Below, in pieces: positions 1-11,228 of a DNA stretch of 64,000 nt. The position numbers and the translations under genes are program-made. The notes under the pieces were generated by a model. That model ran no database searches and was not told the DNA's origin. It was given only the letters and a program-made list of their open reading frames with translations. Source of the DNA: Mytilus galloprovincialis (taxonomy: Eukaryota; Mollusca; Bivalvia; Mytilida; Mytilidae); contig NC_134840.1 in the NCBI RefSeq assembly GCF_965363235.1, forward strand, positions 96,794,416 through 96,858,415, read 5' to 3'. Position 1 is the first letter of the stretch. Every line of letters begins with the position of its first letter.

Positions 1-1734
1 TTGCACATTTTAAATTTTGTATTAACACCAAAGTTTATTCTTTGATTTCAAGACATAAAATTTTAAAAACTTTAAAATAGAAAAAGAACCTAAATCATTT
101 TTGATTGTCTTATAGTTTAAGAGGGGCAAGGACTTTTTTTATAGATTTTTTTAGATGGGCAAGGACTTTTTTTCAGAATTTAAAAGGATGGGCGTTAGCT
201 TTTTTAATGAAACAATATTAAGAATGCACCGGCCCATCCATCTGGTAAATATTGAACGGTCCCTTAAGTAGTTTGGCAATGAATTACAATATTCTTTGAT
301 ATATGACATAACTTGTATCAATTTTCAAGTAAATAATTGGTGCCTTTTTTCTCGTTTAAATTATTTTACATTCATTATTTTGAGACCAATTACAGCGCGC
401 TGTGCAGTAAGGGTTTTTCTCACTGTTGAATGTCGTTTAGGGACCTATAGATGATTATGTTTTCGTCATTTTGTCTCTAGTTGAGAGTTGTCTCTTTGGT
501 AATCGTTACACATCTGCTTGTTCTTATATGATTAGGTTGTTTCCCTATTATTATTCGTACTAAACTTCATGGTTTTGGTTTATTTTTTGTACAGTTTTAC
601 TGTCAGCTGCCATTGATCGCAGAATTTCGGTAACTGTTTTAAACTTGACTGTAGTCCCTTTTTGGTTTTTATTATAATCAAGAGATCATTGCTTACAATA
701 TGTGGCTGTTCTTTTATCAAAGGCTGACAATCATTTTTGTTCATAACAAAATGCAGTATATCATTTATAATATTATATAAAAGTTGTTGGACTTAATTAG
801 TTATCAAAGGTACCAGGATTATAATTTAAAACGCCAGACGCACGTTTTGTCTTCATTAAAAATTCTCGGTTATTTCAAACCAGTTAGTAAGATTACTATC
901 CGGATGAACTATATAGTTGAACAGAAATTATGTTGAGAGCTCTTTCAATGTTCATAATGTGTGATAACATTTTGTAAACATGGTAAACGAATTTGAGGTT
1001 TGCTATACCGCAGTTTATTTCAATACACTTTATGATAATAACATTATCTCAATCAGAATGTATTTTTTTGTAGTGTTTTAGGAAATGAATTTACTATACA
1101 TCAATGTATTATTTGCATAACATGAAAGTTTTAAAAAGGCGAATATTATGTTGTATGAAGTCAATAATAATGTAGTCTATTGAATCCCACAGTTTCTTTT
1201 GCCTTAAATAAGTAAATGAAAGATCCGAGACTACTGTGGATTTACTCATTTTAGTGGATACCAATGTTTTGTGTATTTAGGAAAACATACATGTTGGTGA
1301 ATATTTAATTTCGTGGAAAACTTAAACCGAGGGAAACACATCAACTATAAGAAGAAAACAAAGGAACAAAAGAAACACGGAAGTTTCAACAAAAAACGAA
1401 CGCCAACATACATAGTAACTATTTGATAACAACTGCCATATTCCTGACTTGGTACAGGACATTTTAAGAAAAAATGGTGGGTTGAACCTGGTTTTGTCGC
1501 TAGTCAAACATCGCTTGTTCTAGCAATGTTAAAAACAGCAATCAAATGATAATTTTCCATGACGGGAATACAGTAAAAATAAATGCAAAAACACTCAAGA
1601 CAGAGAAATACATAAATATATAAATAATATAATAGTACATTCAAACATGTTAACCACAGAATAACAAAGAATAACTAAAATTGATTTTAGACAGCGTTCA
1701 TTATCACTGAACTAGTATATATTTGTTAAGGGGC
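1..1734. other. AT-rich stretch without a recognisable gene
   Basis: No long open frame or recognisable domain is seen on either strand. A block near 1198-1320 resembles one half of the TACTGTGGATT-type MITE found complete at 45999-46210. The stretch 1430-1500 is a reverse-strand fragment of the mussel repeat that the Polinton later interrupts. The short open frame at 1322-1507 (minus) is a translation of that repeat and is not called as a gene. Confidence 0.5.
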
Positions 1735-1866
1735 CAGCTGAAGGATGCCTTCGGGTGCGGGAATTTATCGTTGAATTAAAGACCTGTTGGTGACCTTCTG
1801 TTGTCGTCTGCTCTATGGTCGGATTGTTGTCTCTTTGACACATACCCCATTTCCATTCTCAATTTT
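1735..1866 (-). repeat. Dispersed mussel repeat, 5' fragment (family R1)
   Basis: On the minus strand this reads as the start of a repeat that recurs at 4611-4870, 8691-9335 and 51595-51895. It runs from a segment resembling GGAAATGGGG through the CGACCATAGAGCAGACAACAG block to the GGCCAGCTGAAGG block in reverse. The repeated blocks are seen directly. I recognise the family as abundant in mussel genomes, but its class (SINE-like or MITE-like) is not settled by this sequence. Confidence 0.7.
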
Positions 1867-4610
1867 AAAAACAGCATTATAGAATTACGAACTGTGTGTC
1901 CGTCACATGAATGTATCAACGCCACTAAAAGTAACGTCACAGGTTAATTTAAAAGTATATATATATAAATAAAGATTAGGTTTTAATAATGTTATTTGAT
2001 GTATTTTATAACAATTAGAAAAATATTGATATAGAATTGTGTTAGTAATTGTGCAACTAACTGCACTATCTAACTATGTCGGTTTTTTTTCAAATCAAAC
2101 TATGTAAAACTAACAAATAAATCATGTGTTAACTAAAACCATACAAATGAACTGGGTGATTAATATTATCTTTCCTTTTATATAGTACGAAAATAAAAAA
2201 TAGAATCACAAGTACAAACGATAAAACACAAGACAAAAACAATGGTTGGTTGAACCTGGTTTTATGGCTAGCCATATCTCCAGTTGATATGGCAAAATTA
2301 AAAGATACAGCATAAACTAACGCAAGAATACCAATCACAAATAGAAACACAAAAAACAATACAATAGTCGCTACAACATGCAAACCAAAGACTTCCATTA
2401 ACTACCTACAGACAACACAGGACATCACTAACAGTGACGTATTTCATAACGAATATACAATCTTCATAAAATTGTTTTCACAATACTAGTCAAAATAATT
2501 ATCATGATAATGGCGGTTTTGATTTTTTTTTTTTAAATAAATGCTGTGAAGACGTCATTATTATTTTCGACTAACACAAAACCAGGTTTAATTAACCGTT
2601 TCCTACATAAGGAAATGCTTGCTCCAAATCACGATTATGACAGACGTTTTCCATTTGTTTGATGTGTTTAAGCTATTGATTTTGCCATTTTATGGGTTAG
2701 GGTTAGGGTTTTATGATGTACTCGGATTGAATGGCCGTTTTTTAAAAGGACCCAGTTATTCAAATAATGGACTTTATACTTTATTTAAAAATTCGGGTAT
2801 TTTAGTGAAAAGTTTGTATCTCGTCCGTTGCCTTGCTTTCTTTGTTATATTTTATATAGTTGTTAAAATGTATAGTTACGACGTCAATATTTGACGTTTA
2901 CCTCCTTTTTTAATTTTGAGATAACCTGATAATATAAAGAACAAAAGAGCAGTCCCAAAATTTAAAAAAACAGGGTTTAACTATATATAGCGGAGGGAGA
3001 GTGGGTATTTTCGAAATACTCCTCTCTAATAATTTTACGTCTGCTCTATATAAAGTTAAACCATGTATTTCGATGGTTTTTTTTCTTTTTTTGTTCTATA
3101 TAGTAGCAGGTACATGTATATAATAGTAAGCGAGATTTCAAGTTTAAAAAAAAGTATTCTCAATTGATGACACCATTTTCTGCCAATAATTATAGAAGTC
3201 AGTTAGACGTTGGATTTATAGAAACGTTTGTTCGTTAAAAAGTAAAAATTGTGTTTGGCAACTTCGCTGCGTGTGATAAACAACAGTTACAGTTTGTCTA
3301 TATTTTAGTGATAAATACATTTTGTTTTGGCATAAATTTTGTTCTGCTGAATATTTTTTAACTAAGGTAATATGAGGGGCCTGTAAAGTGATGCCTGAAG
3401 CCATCCGCAAACCAATGAAGAATTTAAGAACCAAACGATTTGTTCTGATAACTTTACTAAATACTTGGAGAGCTAAATCGTGCTTTTACAGTTGATATTT
3501 TTATTAGTTATTAAAATTCATGTGCCTATCTATAAGTACAGGTTATGATTGGATGGCTGGCATTACAAAGAATACAAACATGTTGATACAAATAAGACTG
3601 TCTAAAAGAAACACAGATAAACGGAGCTGTTTTTTTTTTTTTTTTTTTTTTTTTTTTGTGATAGCCATTTGACGTGGCTCTGTACTTATGAAACCTGTCG
3701 TTGTGCTTTTGTATTATCTTTCATGTTTGCTTTGTCGTGTAACATTTTTTTTTTATTTGATACATATGACGAGGCTCTGTACTTAAACATCTCGCTATTA
3801 TGTTATTGTTCTATTATAATTTTTGTATTCTGGTCTTTCATATTTTGCTTTGTCCGTGTGACTTTTTGTGTTTCTTTTATACATAATGAAGTGGCTCTTT
3901 TTGGAAGAAATATATAATAAGCATACAGACAAGCGGTAATAAGGAAACGTAAACTTCTCATTTACATTCTGCAGAAGGTATGCCTAAAAGAACTATAGAC
4001 TTTATTCTTTTATACTTTAAACGACAAAGTTGTTTTATATCTCTACCTGTGTGACGTTTAAGTCAAATACGCAGAGCCGATGTTGATCTGGCCATTCGGT
4101 CCCAGTACTTAATTTTTTTCTATCGTTTATGGGTGGATTTAACATACATAAATAAAATTCAAAAATAAGAAAGCAATGAATGAGGTTTTTAAATTTGATA
4201 TATGCCTTTTTGTGCTTTTTGTTAAATATCTATTTGTTTTTATTGTGATCGAGATACTTGTTGTCCTTGTACATCCTGCCATTTTGTTATTGTTTATGAT
4301 ATTCTCGTATTCTTGTCTTTCATTTTTGCTAATGTGCTTTGTCTATATGCCTTTTGGTATAACATATTGCGTGGCTCTGTGCTTATACATCTCGTTATTG
4401 TTCTATCATAAACATGTTTGTATGCTTGTCTTTCATTTTTGCTTTGTCTATATGCCTTTTTGTGTTTTGTTTTTTATACCTATATGACGTGGCTCTGTCC
4501 TTATACCTCCCATCATTGTGTTATTATACTATGGTAAATATATGTATGCTTGTCTTTAATTTGTGCTAATATGCTTGGTATATATGCCATTGTGTGCTTC
4601 ATTGTTACAT
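1867..4610. other. AT-rich sequence with small spurious frames
   Basis: This stretch contains several 70-100-codon open frames rich in Phe, Leu, Val and Ile (2129-2398 minus, 2619-2894 plus, 3669-3917 plus, 4176-4487 plus). They look hydrophobic because the DNA is T-rich. The last two share an internally repeated T-rich unit containing GTGGCTCTGT, repeated at 3673, 3771, 3890, 4370 and 4488. Fragments of the KTRFNPP-encoding mussel repeat lie at 2230-2290 and 2570-2600. A run of about 27 T lies near 3631. I see no gene. Confidence 0.5.
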
Positions 4611-4870
4611 ATTTGTTTGTCTCAAAGCGACAACAACCCCGACCATAGAGCAGACAACAGCCGAAGGCCACCAATGGGTCTTCAATATAGCGTGAAACTC
4701 CCGCTGGCTCCTAAACAAATATGTCTACTAGTTCAGTGATAATGGACGTCATACTAAACTCCGAATTATACACAAGAAACTAAAATTGAAAATCCTACAA
4801 GACTAAAAAAGGCCAGAGGCTCCTGACTTGGGATCGGCGCAAAATTGCGGTTGACTGCTGCACCCCTGTT
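4611..4870 (+). repeat. Dispersed mussel repeat R1, truncated copy
   Basis: The block runs from CTCAAAGCGACAACAACCCC to CGGCGCAAAATTGCGG and matches the first part of the longer copy at 8691-9335 with many substitutions. The spacing of the shared blocks is the same in both copies. Confidence 0.75.
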
Positions 4871-4920
4871 TTTGACATTTTTACCTAATACGTCTGTTTG
4901 TTTGTTCACGCATCGTTGTC

Positions 4921-5165
4921 ACTACAATGGAATTTGATGCGACTATCATACAAGTGAGAGATTCATCTAGCTATAAAACCAGATTTAATCCACTATTTTC
5001 TACATTAGAAAATGCCTGAAACAAGTGAGGAATATGACAGTTGTTATCTATTCGTTTGATGTATTTTATTTTTTGATTTTGCCAATCGATTAGGGACTTT
5101 CAGTTTTGAATTTTCTTCGGAGTTGAGTATTTTTGTGATTTTATTTTTCACATAAACATATTTCT
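4921..5165 (+). repeat. Dispersed mussel repeat R2 (uninterrupted copy of the Polinton target)
   Basis: This copy reads AATGGAATTTGATGCGACTA and continues through a CTATAAAACCAG block, a GAAAATGCCTG block and an AGGGACTTTC block to a TTTTGTGATTTTA end. The same order of blocks occurs at 5860-6075 and 6595-6760, and across the Polinton (21721-21742 joined to 36045-36262). Because GATGCG occurs here once and the sequence continues straight through, this copy is a natural empty site for the Polinton insertion. Confidence 0.85.
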
Positions 5166-5859
5166 TCTTGTTCTCATTTAGTCACCTATGTGAGGGTTTG
5201 TGAAGTTATCAGCCATTTGTATGACGATATTAAGATGTTCGTTCTAACGGCAGAGTTCGGAAAGAGTGACCTTACCGACCCAGCAACACTTAAGTAATTG
5301 CAGATAACTGGATCACAATGTCGTTGCAAAGAATGCAAATCAAATTCTGGTATTTAAATTGAGTTCATATTTATACCAAGGAAATGCATTTTAAATAAAA
5401 ACAAAATAGTACTCAAGTGATGATTTACACTTAAACATTTTGTTTCGTAGAATCTTTAAAAAAGGCCACATGTCTGCTTACCCATCCGGAGCACCTGAGA
5501 TCAGCCCCAGTTTTAAGTTGGGTTTGTGTTGCTTAGTCTTTCTTTAGTTTTCTATGTTGTGTTTTGTGTACTTTTGTTTGTCAGTTTGTCTTTTTCCTTC
5601 TTTTTAGACATAGCGTTGTCAATTTATTTTCTTCGATTTGTCATCCATATTATAATTTTATAATTTTACACTTTTTATCGTTTTTGTTCAGTTATTACAT
5701 GTTCAACAAATTACATAATGTATGAACATACTGAAAGTATCGTGATTAGAACAGAATTGAATTAAATTCGTTAAAAAAATATTAAGGGAAGATTGAAAAA
5801 TAAGGCAAAAAGAATGAATAACAAAAACTTCCATCAATGTAAAATTATCGGAAATTGAT

Positions 5860-6075
5860 GAGACTGTCATTAAAGTGAGAGGGTTAGCGCTATAGAACCA
5901 GGTTTAATCCACCATTTTCTACATTTGAAAATGCCTGTACCAAGTCAGGAATATGACAGTTCTTGTCCATTCGTTTTTGATGCGTTTTGTTATTTGATTT
6001 TGCCATGTGATTATGGACTTTCCCAATTGATCTTCCTCTAAGTTCAGTATTTTTGTGATTTTACTTTTTTTTTTC
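5860..6075 (+). repeat. Dispersed mussel repeat R2
   Basis: Starting at GATGAGACTGTCATTAAAGTG, this block matches the R2 copy at 4921-5165 through the shared CCAGGTTTAATCCACCATTT segment. It ends at the TTTTGTGATTTTACTTTTT tract. Confidence 0.75.
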
Positions 6076-6594
6076 CAATTATACACGAATATACGATAAA
6101 ATGGATTGTGACAAAATGACGTTTTAATCCCGTTCTATTGTTTAGGAGATATTAAAAGCTTCAAATAAATAAAAAAAAAAAAACATACGCCCGTTTGGTC
6201 TTCAAAAGAATCATCAGTGACGCTCGAATAAAAAAAGTTGATAAGGCCAAACAAAGTACGAAGTAAAAGAGCATTGAGAATCGAAAAATTCTAAAAGTTG
6301 TAAAATACAATTTATGTATAATCTATTTCTGAGATAGAAATTAGTGTTTGTCAAACTGATATATATTCAATGAAATTTTTCAGATAAAGTGTGTTGTTCA
6401 AGTTTTTTTGAAACTTTATATAATTTTTCAAAGGATCAAAGTTAACTTAAACGAGTCAGTATTAGTGAAGGTGTTTGGTGCCGCATTTAACTATACATCT
6501 TTATTTGTATTTGTAAAATTATCAACGGAGTGAAAACAAAAATTTCCGGTGATAAATTGGGTATCATATTGTATACTTTAATGCAACAGATACC

Positions 6595-6760
6595 CTGAAA
6601 TGCACTGAAACAAATTTACCAATCCACTATTTTTTACATAAGACAATCCCTGTACCAAATCAGGTTTGATAGTTTGATCTTTTTATTTTACCATTTGATT
6701 AGGGACTTTCAGATTTGAATTTTCCTCGGAGATCATAGTTTTTGAGATTTTACTTTTTAC
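6595..6760 (+). repeat. Dispersed mussel repeat R2, partial
   Basis: A shortened copy of R2. The ACCAATCCACTATTTTTTAC, GTACCAAATCAGG and TTAGGGACTTTCAGATTTGA blocks are present in order, but the first quarter of the repeat is missing. Confidence 0.65.
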
Positions 6761-6814
6761 TTATGCTTTTTATATCGTTTGTTTCCATTATAACCTTTTG
6801 CCTTTTTAAAATCT

Positions 6815-7495
6815 TTACATAAAATTACAACATAAAATTGATTGACTTTCGACTTCCGGTTCACATTGACGTTGAGGAACGGTTCTTGAAACAGACGACT
6901 GTCGAGTTAATTGTTCCGCCATGCATATTATTTGTTTAACAAGCTCATCATTTCCACTTTTTCTATTGTTAAATGGTTTATATCTCATATCGAATTTGTT
7001 AAGCAGTTGAATAGAGTTTTTATCGAGAGTTGCAATGAAGTCTTCAAATTTTGGCTCCAATATTCCTTGATCCTGAGAATCTGATATCCACTCGTCTAAA
7101 TGAGTAAAAATTACAATGGTCGCCTTTTCAAAATCTTGACCAATATATCTGATGTATTGATTAATTAAATTGGTTTCCTCCTCCGTGAAACGTCCAATCT
7201 TAATGCATAAAAGATATACGATATTCCCCTTAGACTTTTCCGAAATATGTTTTCGTAATTTTACACTTTCCAATGGTGAAAAAATATCTGTTCCTGGAGT
7301 ATCGATCACACGCAGGTATCTGTCAAACCGAGATGCCCTTTCTACTGCGCATGAGTTAGTTTCGATTTGGTATCCAAATTTAAATGCTTCGTTAGATCCA
7401 AGTATAGTATTGCCAGTTCTGCTTTTTCCAGATCCTTTTCTTCCAAGCAGAACCAAATTAATGGTCTGTTCTGAAAATTTGGTTTCAGTAGCCAT
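6815..7495 (-). CDS. GIMAP/AIG1-family GTPase, copy 1
   Basis: This encodes a 226-residue protein of the AIG1/GIMAP family of septin-related GTPases, which act in immune cells and pathogen responses in animals and plants. The P-loop GRKGSGKS is at residues 18-25, the switch II DTPG at 65-68 and the G4 equivalent THLD at 131-134. The hydrophobic AIG1 box between G3 and G4 (LLCIKIGRFTEEE) is intact. The start is the first ATG of the open frame. A TTTCAG acceptor lies just upstream, as in copies 2 and 3, so a 5' untranslated exon is likely. The protein is short and has no long C-terminal coiled coil. It ends in CNFM, a CaaX-like tetrapeptide. It belongs to a three-gene same-strand cluster. The family call is firm, but orthology to a particular vertebrate GIMAP cannot be given. 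Confidence 0.88.
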   Translation of the reverse strand: MATETKFSEQTINLVLLGRKGSGKSRTGNTILGSNEAFKFGYQIETNSCAVERASRFDRYLRVIDTPGTDIFSPLESVKLRKHISEKSKGNIVYLLCIKIGRFTEEETNLINQYIRYIGQDFEKATIVIFTHLDEWISDSQDQGILEPKFEDFIATLDKNSIQLLNKFDMRYKPFNNRKSGNDELVKQIICMAEQLTRQSSVSRTVPQRQCEPEVESQSILCCNFM

Positions 7496-7599
7496 GTTGT
7501 ACTGAAAACATATAAAACATACATAGCCATTTCAATAATCCGATTGCTAAAGCAAACCAAGTAAAAAAGAAACATGGATTTACTGATTGTCGCACTCAG

Positions 7600-8436
7600 A
7601 TTTGTATTTAAGGTGGATCCTCGATATATATTTCCTCAGATAGAACTTTTCTATACTTCGCCAAATAATGATTCTTCAATGCCTTTTTACAAAAATATGA
7701 TAAAAATTAACGGTCACTGTGCTATTTTTCAAGCTACATATCGTGCAAAATTATATAAAGCTTTATTACAACTATCGCATAAACTTAACATGATCCAAGG
7801 AAATAAGGTCACGGTCATATAAACCAAGCGAGAAATACGTGTACATGGTGTACACCTTACAAACATTCAATACACTAAATATAGTTGTCCTATTGCTTAC
7901 AGTTTCTAAGAAAAGACTTCACCACAAAAAAACTAATCATTGACCAATGAACCATGAAAATGAGGTCAAAGTCAGATGAACCATGCCATGTTCACATGTT
8001 CAGCCTACAATCCTTCCATTCAACATATGTAGTTGACCTATTGCTTATAGTTTAAGACCAAAACACAAAAACTTCACATTGAGCAATGAACCATAAAAAT
8101 GAGGTCAATGTCAAATAAAACCTCCGAGACTAAAATGTACATCATAAAATATTTCCATACACCAAATATATTAGACCTATTGAATATAGTACAAATGTAG
8201 AAAAAGAAAAAAAACACAAAAACTTAACTTTGACAACTGAACCATGAAAATGAGGTAAAGGTCAGATGACACCTTACCATCCTTCCATACACCAAATATA
8301 CTAGACCTATTGTTTATAGTATCCGAGATGTGGACTTGATCACCAAAACTGAACCTTGTTCACTGATCCATGAAATGAGGTCGAAGTCAAGAGAAAACAG
8401 TCTGAAGGGCATGGGGTCCTTTCAAGATATGTACAT
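7600..8436 (+). repeat. Tandem satellite-like repeat R3, left part
   Basis: Degenerate monomers of roughly 130-160 bp each contain CCATGAAAATGAGGTCAAGG-like, CAAAACACAAAAACTTAAC-like and CACCAAATATA-like blocks. The same monomers occur at 9979-10290, 13960-14225, 18630-18960 and 38965-40236. Here the array is cut at 8436 by a 1.5-kb element and resumes at 9979. The small frame at 7574-7822 is a translation of this repeat. Confidence 0.8.
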
Positions 8437-9978
8437 GTTCCGGACCATATAAGTATTTGGACCATACGCGTATAGTCATGACCATATGCGTATACTCATA
8501 TGGTCCGACAATATGCGTATGGTTTGACCATATGAGTATATACTCGTATGGTTATTAACGGGCCGGACCACATGAGTATTTTGACCATATAGGTATTTTT
8601 TTCAAATATGCATCACAAACGTTTAAATAATACAATAAACTTTATCTAAAAAACATTAATGGTTACATGACAGTGTATTAATTTAAATAAAATTGAGAAT
8701 GGAAATGGGGAATGTGTCAAAGAGACAACAACTCGACCAAATAAAAAACAACAGCAGAGGGTCACCAACAGGTCTTCAATGTAGCGAGAAATTCCCGCAC
8801 CGGAGGCGTCCTTCAGCTGGCCCCTAAACAAATATATACTAGTCCAGTGATAATGAACGCCATACTAATTTCCAAATTGTACACAAGAAACTAAAATTAA
8901 GATAATACAAGACTAACAAAGGCCAGAGGCTCCTGACTTGGGACAGGCGCAAAAATGCGGCGGGGTTAAACATGTTTGTGAGATCTCAACCCTCCCCCTA
9001 TACCTCTAACCAATGTAGAAAAGTAAACGCATAACAATACGCACATTAAAATTCAGTTCAAGAGAAGTCCGAGTCTGGTGTCAGAAGATGTAACCAAAGA
9101 AAATAAACAAAATGACAATAATACATAAATAACAACAGACTACTAGCAGTTAACTGACATGCCAGCTCCAGACTGCAATTAAACTGACTGAAAGATTATG
9201 ATTTGCATATGAACATCAGGCACAATCCTTCCCGTTAGGGGTTTAGTATCATACCATCATAACATATATGAGAAGAACATAACCCGTGTCATGCCAACAA
9301 CTGTTTTTAGAATAAATGCAGGCTACGTTAAAATCAAATATTGATGCTCAAGTTAATTTTCATCGCTTATTACATTCTTGGCATGTAGGCTTATGGTGAC
9401 ATTTACTTCCATACGGTTACGGTAACTTTTTTTCGCATTTGCACGTCATGGATGTGCACGGTCTTTTTCAGTTACACCTGCAAGTGAAAAGATAGCCTTC
9501 TTTGCAGCTGCGTGCAATGATGCCGATGTTTTGGGTTATTCCGATGTGTCTGCGGTATTTATGAAGCTCTAGATTTCAAATATCGTAATATGACTACAGT
9601 ACACAATATTCACAAAACAGCTTAAATAAAAATAGTTTCCTTGCCAGTGACTTCTTGTGTAGCAGTATATTGAGATTTTTTTGGAAGTTATCTTTTCGAG
9701 TCGACATCGGTTTAAAATGTGTTTATTATAGTTTTGACTAGGTAGTAAAATAAACTATGTGAAACTTCTTATTTTTATTCAGTTAATCTCTTGGGTAATA
9801 ATAATATGATAATTAAAAGACCTATATGATACTATATGAAGAGTTAAGAAGTATTCAAAGTAAACCGTAACAGAGTGTTAATTACCCCGACCATACGCGT
9901 ACGGTCGGACCATATGAGTATATACCCATATGGTCATGACCATACGCGTATGGTCCAAATACTCATATGGTCCGGAAC
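8437..9978. mobile_element. 1.5-kb non-autonomous TIR element
   Basis: The element begins GTTCCGGACCATAT and ends ATATGGTCCGGAAC-like in inverted orientation (right end 9965-9978). Each end carries a cluster of short palindromes of the type CATACGCGTATG and CATATGGTCC over about 100-150 bp (8441-8590 and 9886-9978). It interrupts the R3 tandem repeat, which continues on both sides, so it is an insertion. It encodes no transposase and holds a full R1 copy at 8691-9335. The target duplication is not clear: TACAT on the left and ATACAT on the right are close but offset. Confidence 0.7.
8691..9335 (+). repeat. Dispersed mussel repeat R1, longest copy in the window
   Basis: The copy starts at AATGGAAATGGGGAATGTG and ends near GTTTTTAGAATAAATGCAGG. 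It is nested inside the 8437-9978 element. It serves as the reference for the shorter R1 copies at 1735, 4611 and 51595. No open frame of interest is present. Confidence 0.75.
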
Positions 9979-10290
9979 ATACATACCAAATATGGTTATC
10001 CTATTACTCATAATAAGAGAGAAATTACATTACAAAAAAAATCTCAACTTTTTTTCAAGTAGTCACTAAACCATGAAAATTGGGGTCAATGACATTGGCC
10101 ATGTGACAGACGGAAACTTCGTAACATAAGGCATTTATATACAAAGTATGAAGCATCAAGATATTCCACCGTTTACAATGTAAATAGTTATCAAAGGTAC
10201 CAGGATTATAAGGCTTTTCAGAACTAGCTGACGCTGCCGTGTCACTTTCCCTATGTCGAGATTTCTATGACAAAATTCGCAGGCTCGACA
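9979..10290 (+). repeat. Tandem repeat R3, right part with terminal stem-loop
   Basis: The sequence resumes the R3 array broken at 8436 and ends with a stem-loop, GTCGAG...CTCGAC, at about 10256-10290. The same order (last monomer, low-complexity GC segment, GTCGAG stem-loop) ends the complete copy at 40196-40236. The stem-loop is therefore a fixed end of this repeat family. Confidence 0.7.
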
Positions 10291-10475
10291 ATAACCACAT
10301 TGTCACCAGTCTATTTGTACTGATTAGTAGATTTTAGTATAGTAACACAATTGAAAGAATTAAACCAAAAAGATTTTGTATCACATACTAACAGCTGAAG
10401 TCAGCATTTCTTTTATTTGTCTTATTGTATATTCTCACTAAGAATACCAAATCAACGACCATTTAAGCTTTAAGT

Positions 10476-11228
10476 TCAATCATTGCCGAATACTTTTCCT
10501 TGAATGTTTCGCAAACATCTAAAAGCCATTTCTCTAAGATAGATTGAGTAGTTTAAAGCCATATCTCTAAGATAGCTTGAGTAGCTAACGGTAGGAAAGT
10601 TGTATGATATGTTAAACCCTTGCATAGAATTGGCAATTGTCATTAGTTTTAAGGTCCACTGCGTTTCTTCTCTCTTTTTCTGTTTGTTGTTTACAGGTAG
10701 ATATCTGTTATGGAAACGTCGGAAAATTGTCTTGGTTTGTTCGGGTAAATCGTGAAGATAACTGTCAAACTTTGGGTTCTCGTCATTGCAGTCGTTCATG
10801 TCGGACTCCCATTCATCCAAGTGAGTGAATACGATGATAGTATTATCCGCAAAATCATCACCAAAAACTGCAAAGTACTGATTTATAAGCGAGATTTCAT
10901 CATGTGTCAGTCTTCCTATAGATACACAAAGGAGAAATATGATTTTACTTGGTCCTTCTTCCGGTAAAGCTGATTGAATGTCCTCAAAATCCTGTTTTTC
11001 AAACACGGAAACGCCAGGAGTGTCGATTACACAAACTTCAGCTTCAAGTATTTCCGTTAACTTAGATTCACACTTTTTAGACGTTCTTTTGGAATGAAAA
11101 CCAAACTCAAACGCTTTATTACAACCGATAATTGTGTTTCCTGTTCGACTTTTACCAGATCCAGGTCTGCCTAAAAGCACGAAAGTGTTAACAGGTTTCA
11201 CCCAGTCTTCAATCTCATAAGAAGCCAT
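10476..11228 (-). CDS. GIMAP/AIG1-family GTPase, copy 2
   Basis: This encodes a 250-residue AIG1/GIMAP GTPase. The P-loop GRPGSGKS is at residues 20-27, DTPG at 69-72 and THLD at 135-138, with the AIG1 hydrophobic box LLCVSIGRLTHDE between them. The ATG at 11228 follows a TTTCAG acceptor within a few bases, which fits an upstream non-coding exon. The C-terminus contains a short direct duplication (residues about 217-242, pattern Y-S-x-Y-L-R-[DE]-M-A), matched by a repeated CATNTCTCTAAGATAG block at 10525-10590. There is no membrane anchor. It is clearly paralogous to copy 1 (similar G-domain and similar NQY segment) and more distant from copy 3. Confidence 0.88.
   Translation of the reverse strand: MASYEIEDWVKPVNTFVLLGRPGSGKSRTGNTIIGCNKAFEFGFHSKRTSKKCESKLTEILEAEVCVIDTPGVSVFEKQDFEDIQSALPEEGPSKIIFLLCVSIGRLTHDEISLINQYFAVFGDDFADNTIIVFTHLDEWESDMNDCNDENPKFDSYLHDLPEQTKTIFRRFHNRYLPVNNKQKKREETQWTLKLMTIANSMQGFNISYNFPTVSYSSYLRDMALNYSIYLREMAFRCLRNIQGKVFGND

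Noticed and set aside
2129-2398. Hydrophobic 89-codon frame on the minus strand, two apparent membrane segments
   Set aside because: The region is T/A-rich, so hydrophobic residues are expected by chance. Part of the frame (KTRFNQP) is a translation of repeat R2, and no promoter or homologous protein is recognisable.
2693-2712. Telomere-like GGGTTAGGGTTAGGGTT
   Set aside because: Only two and a half units; too short to indicate an internal telomere or telomere-directed event.
4176-4487. 103-codon hydrophobic frame on the plus strand
   Set aside because: It arises from tandemly repeated T-rich units (GTGGCTCTGT blocks), with no recognisable family and no conserved polar residues.
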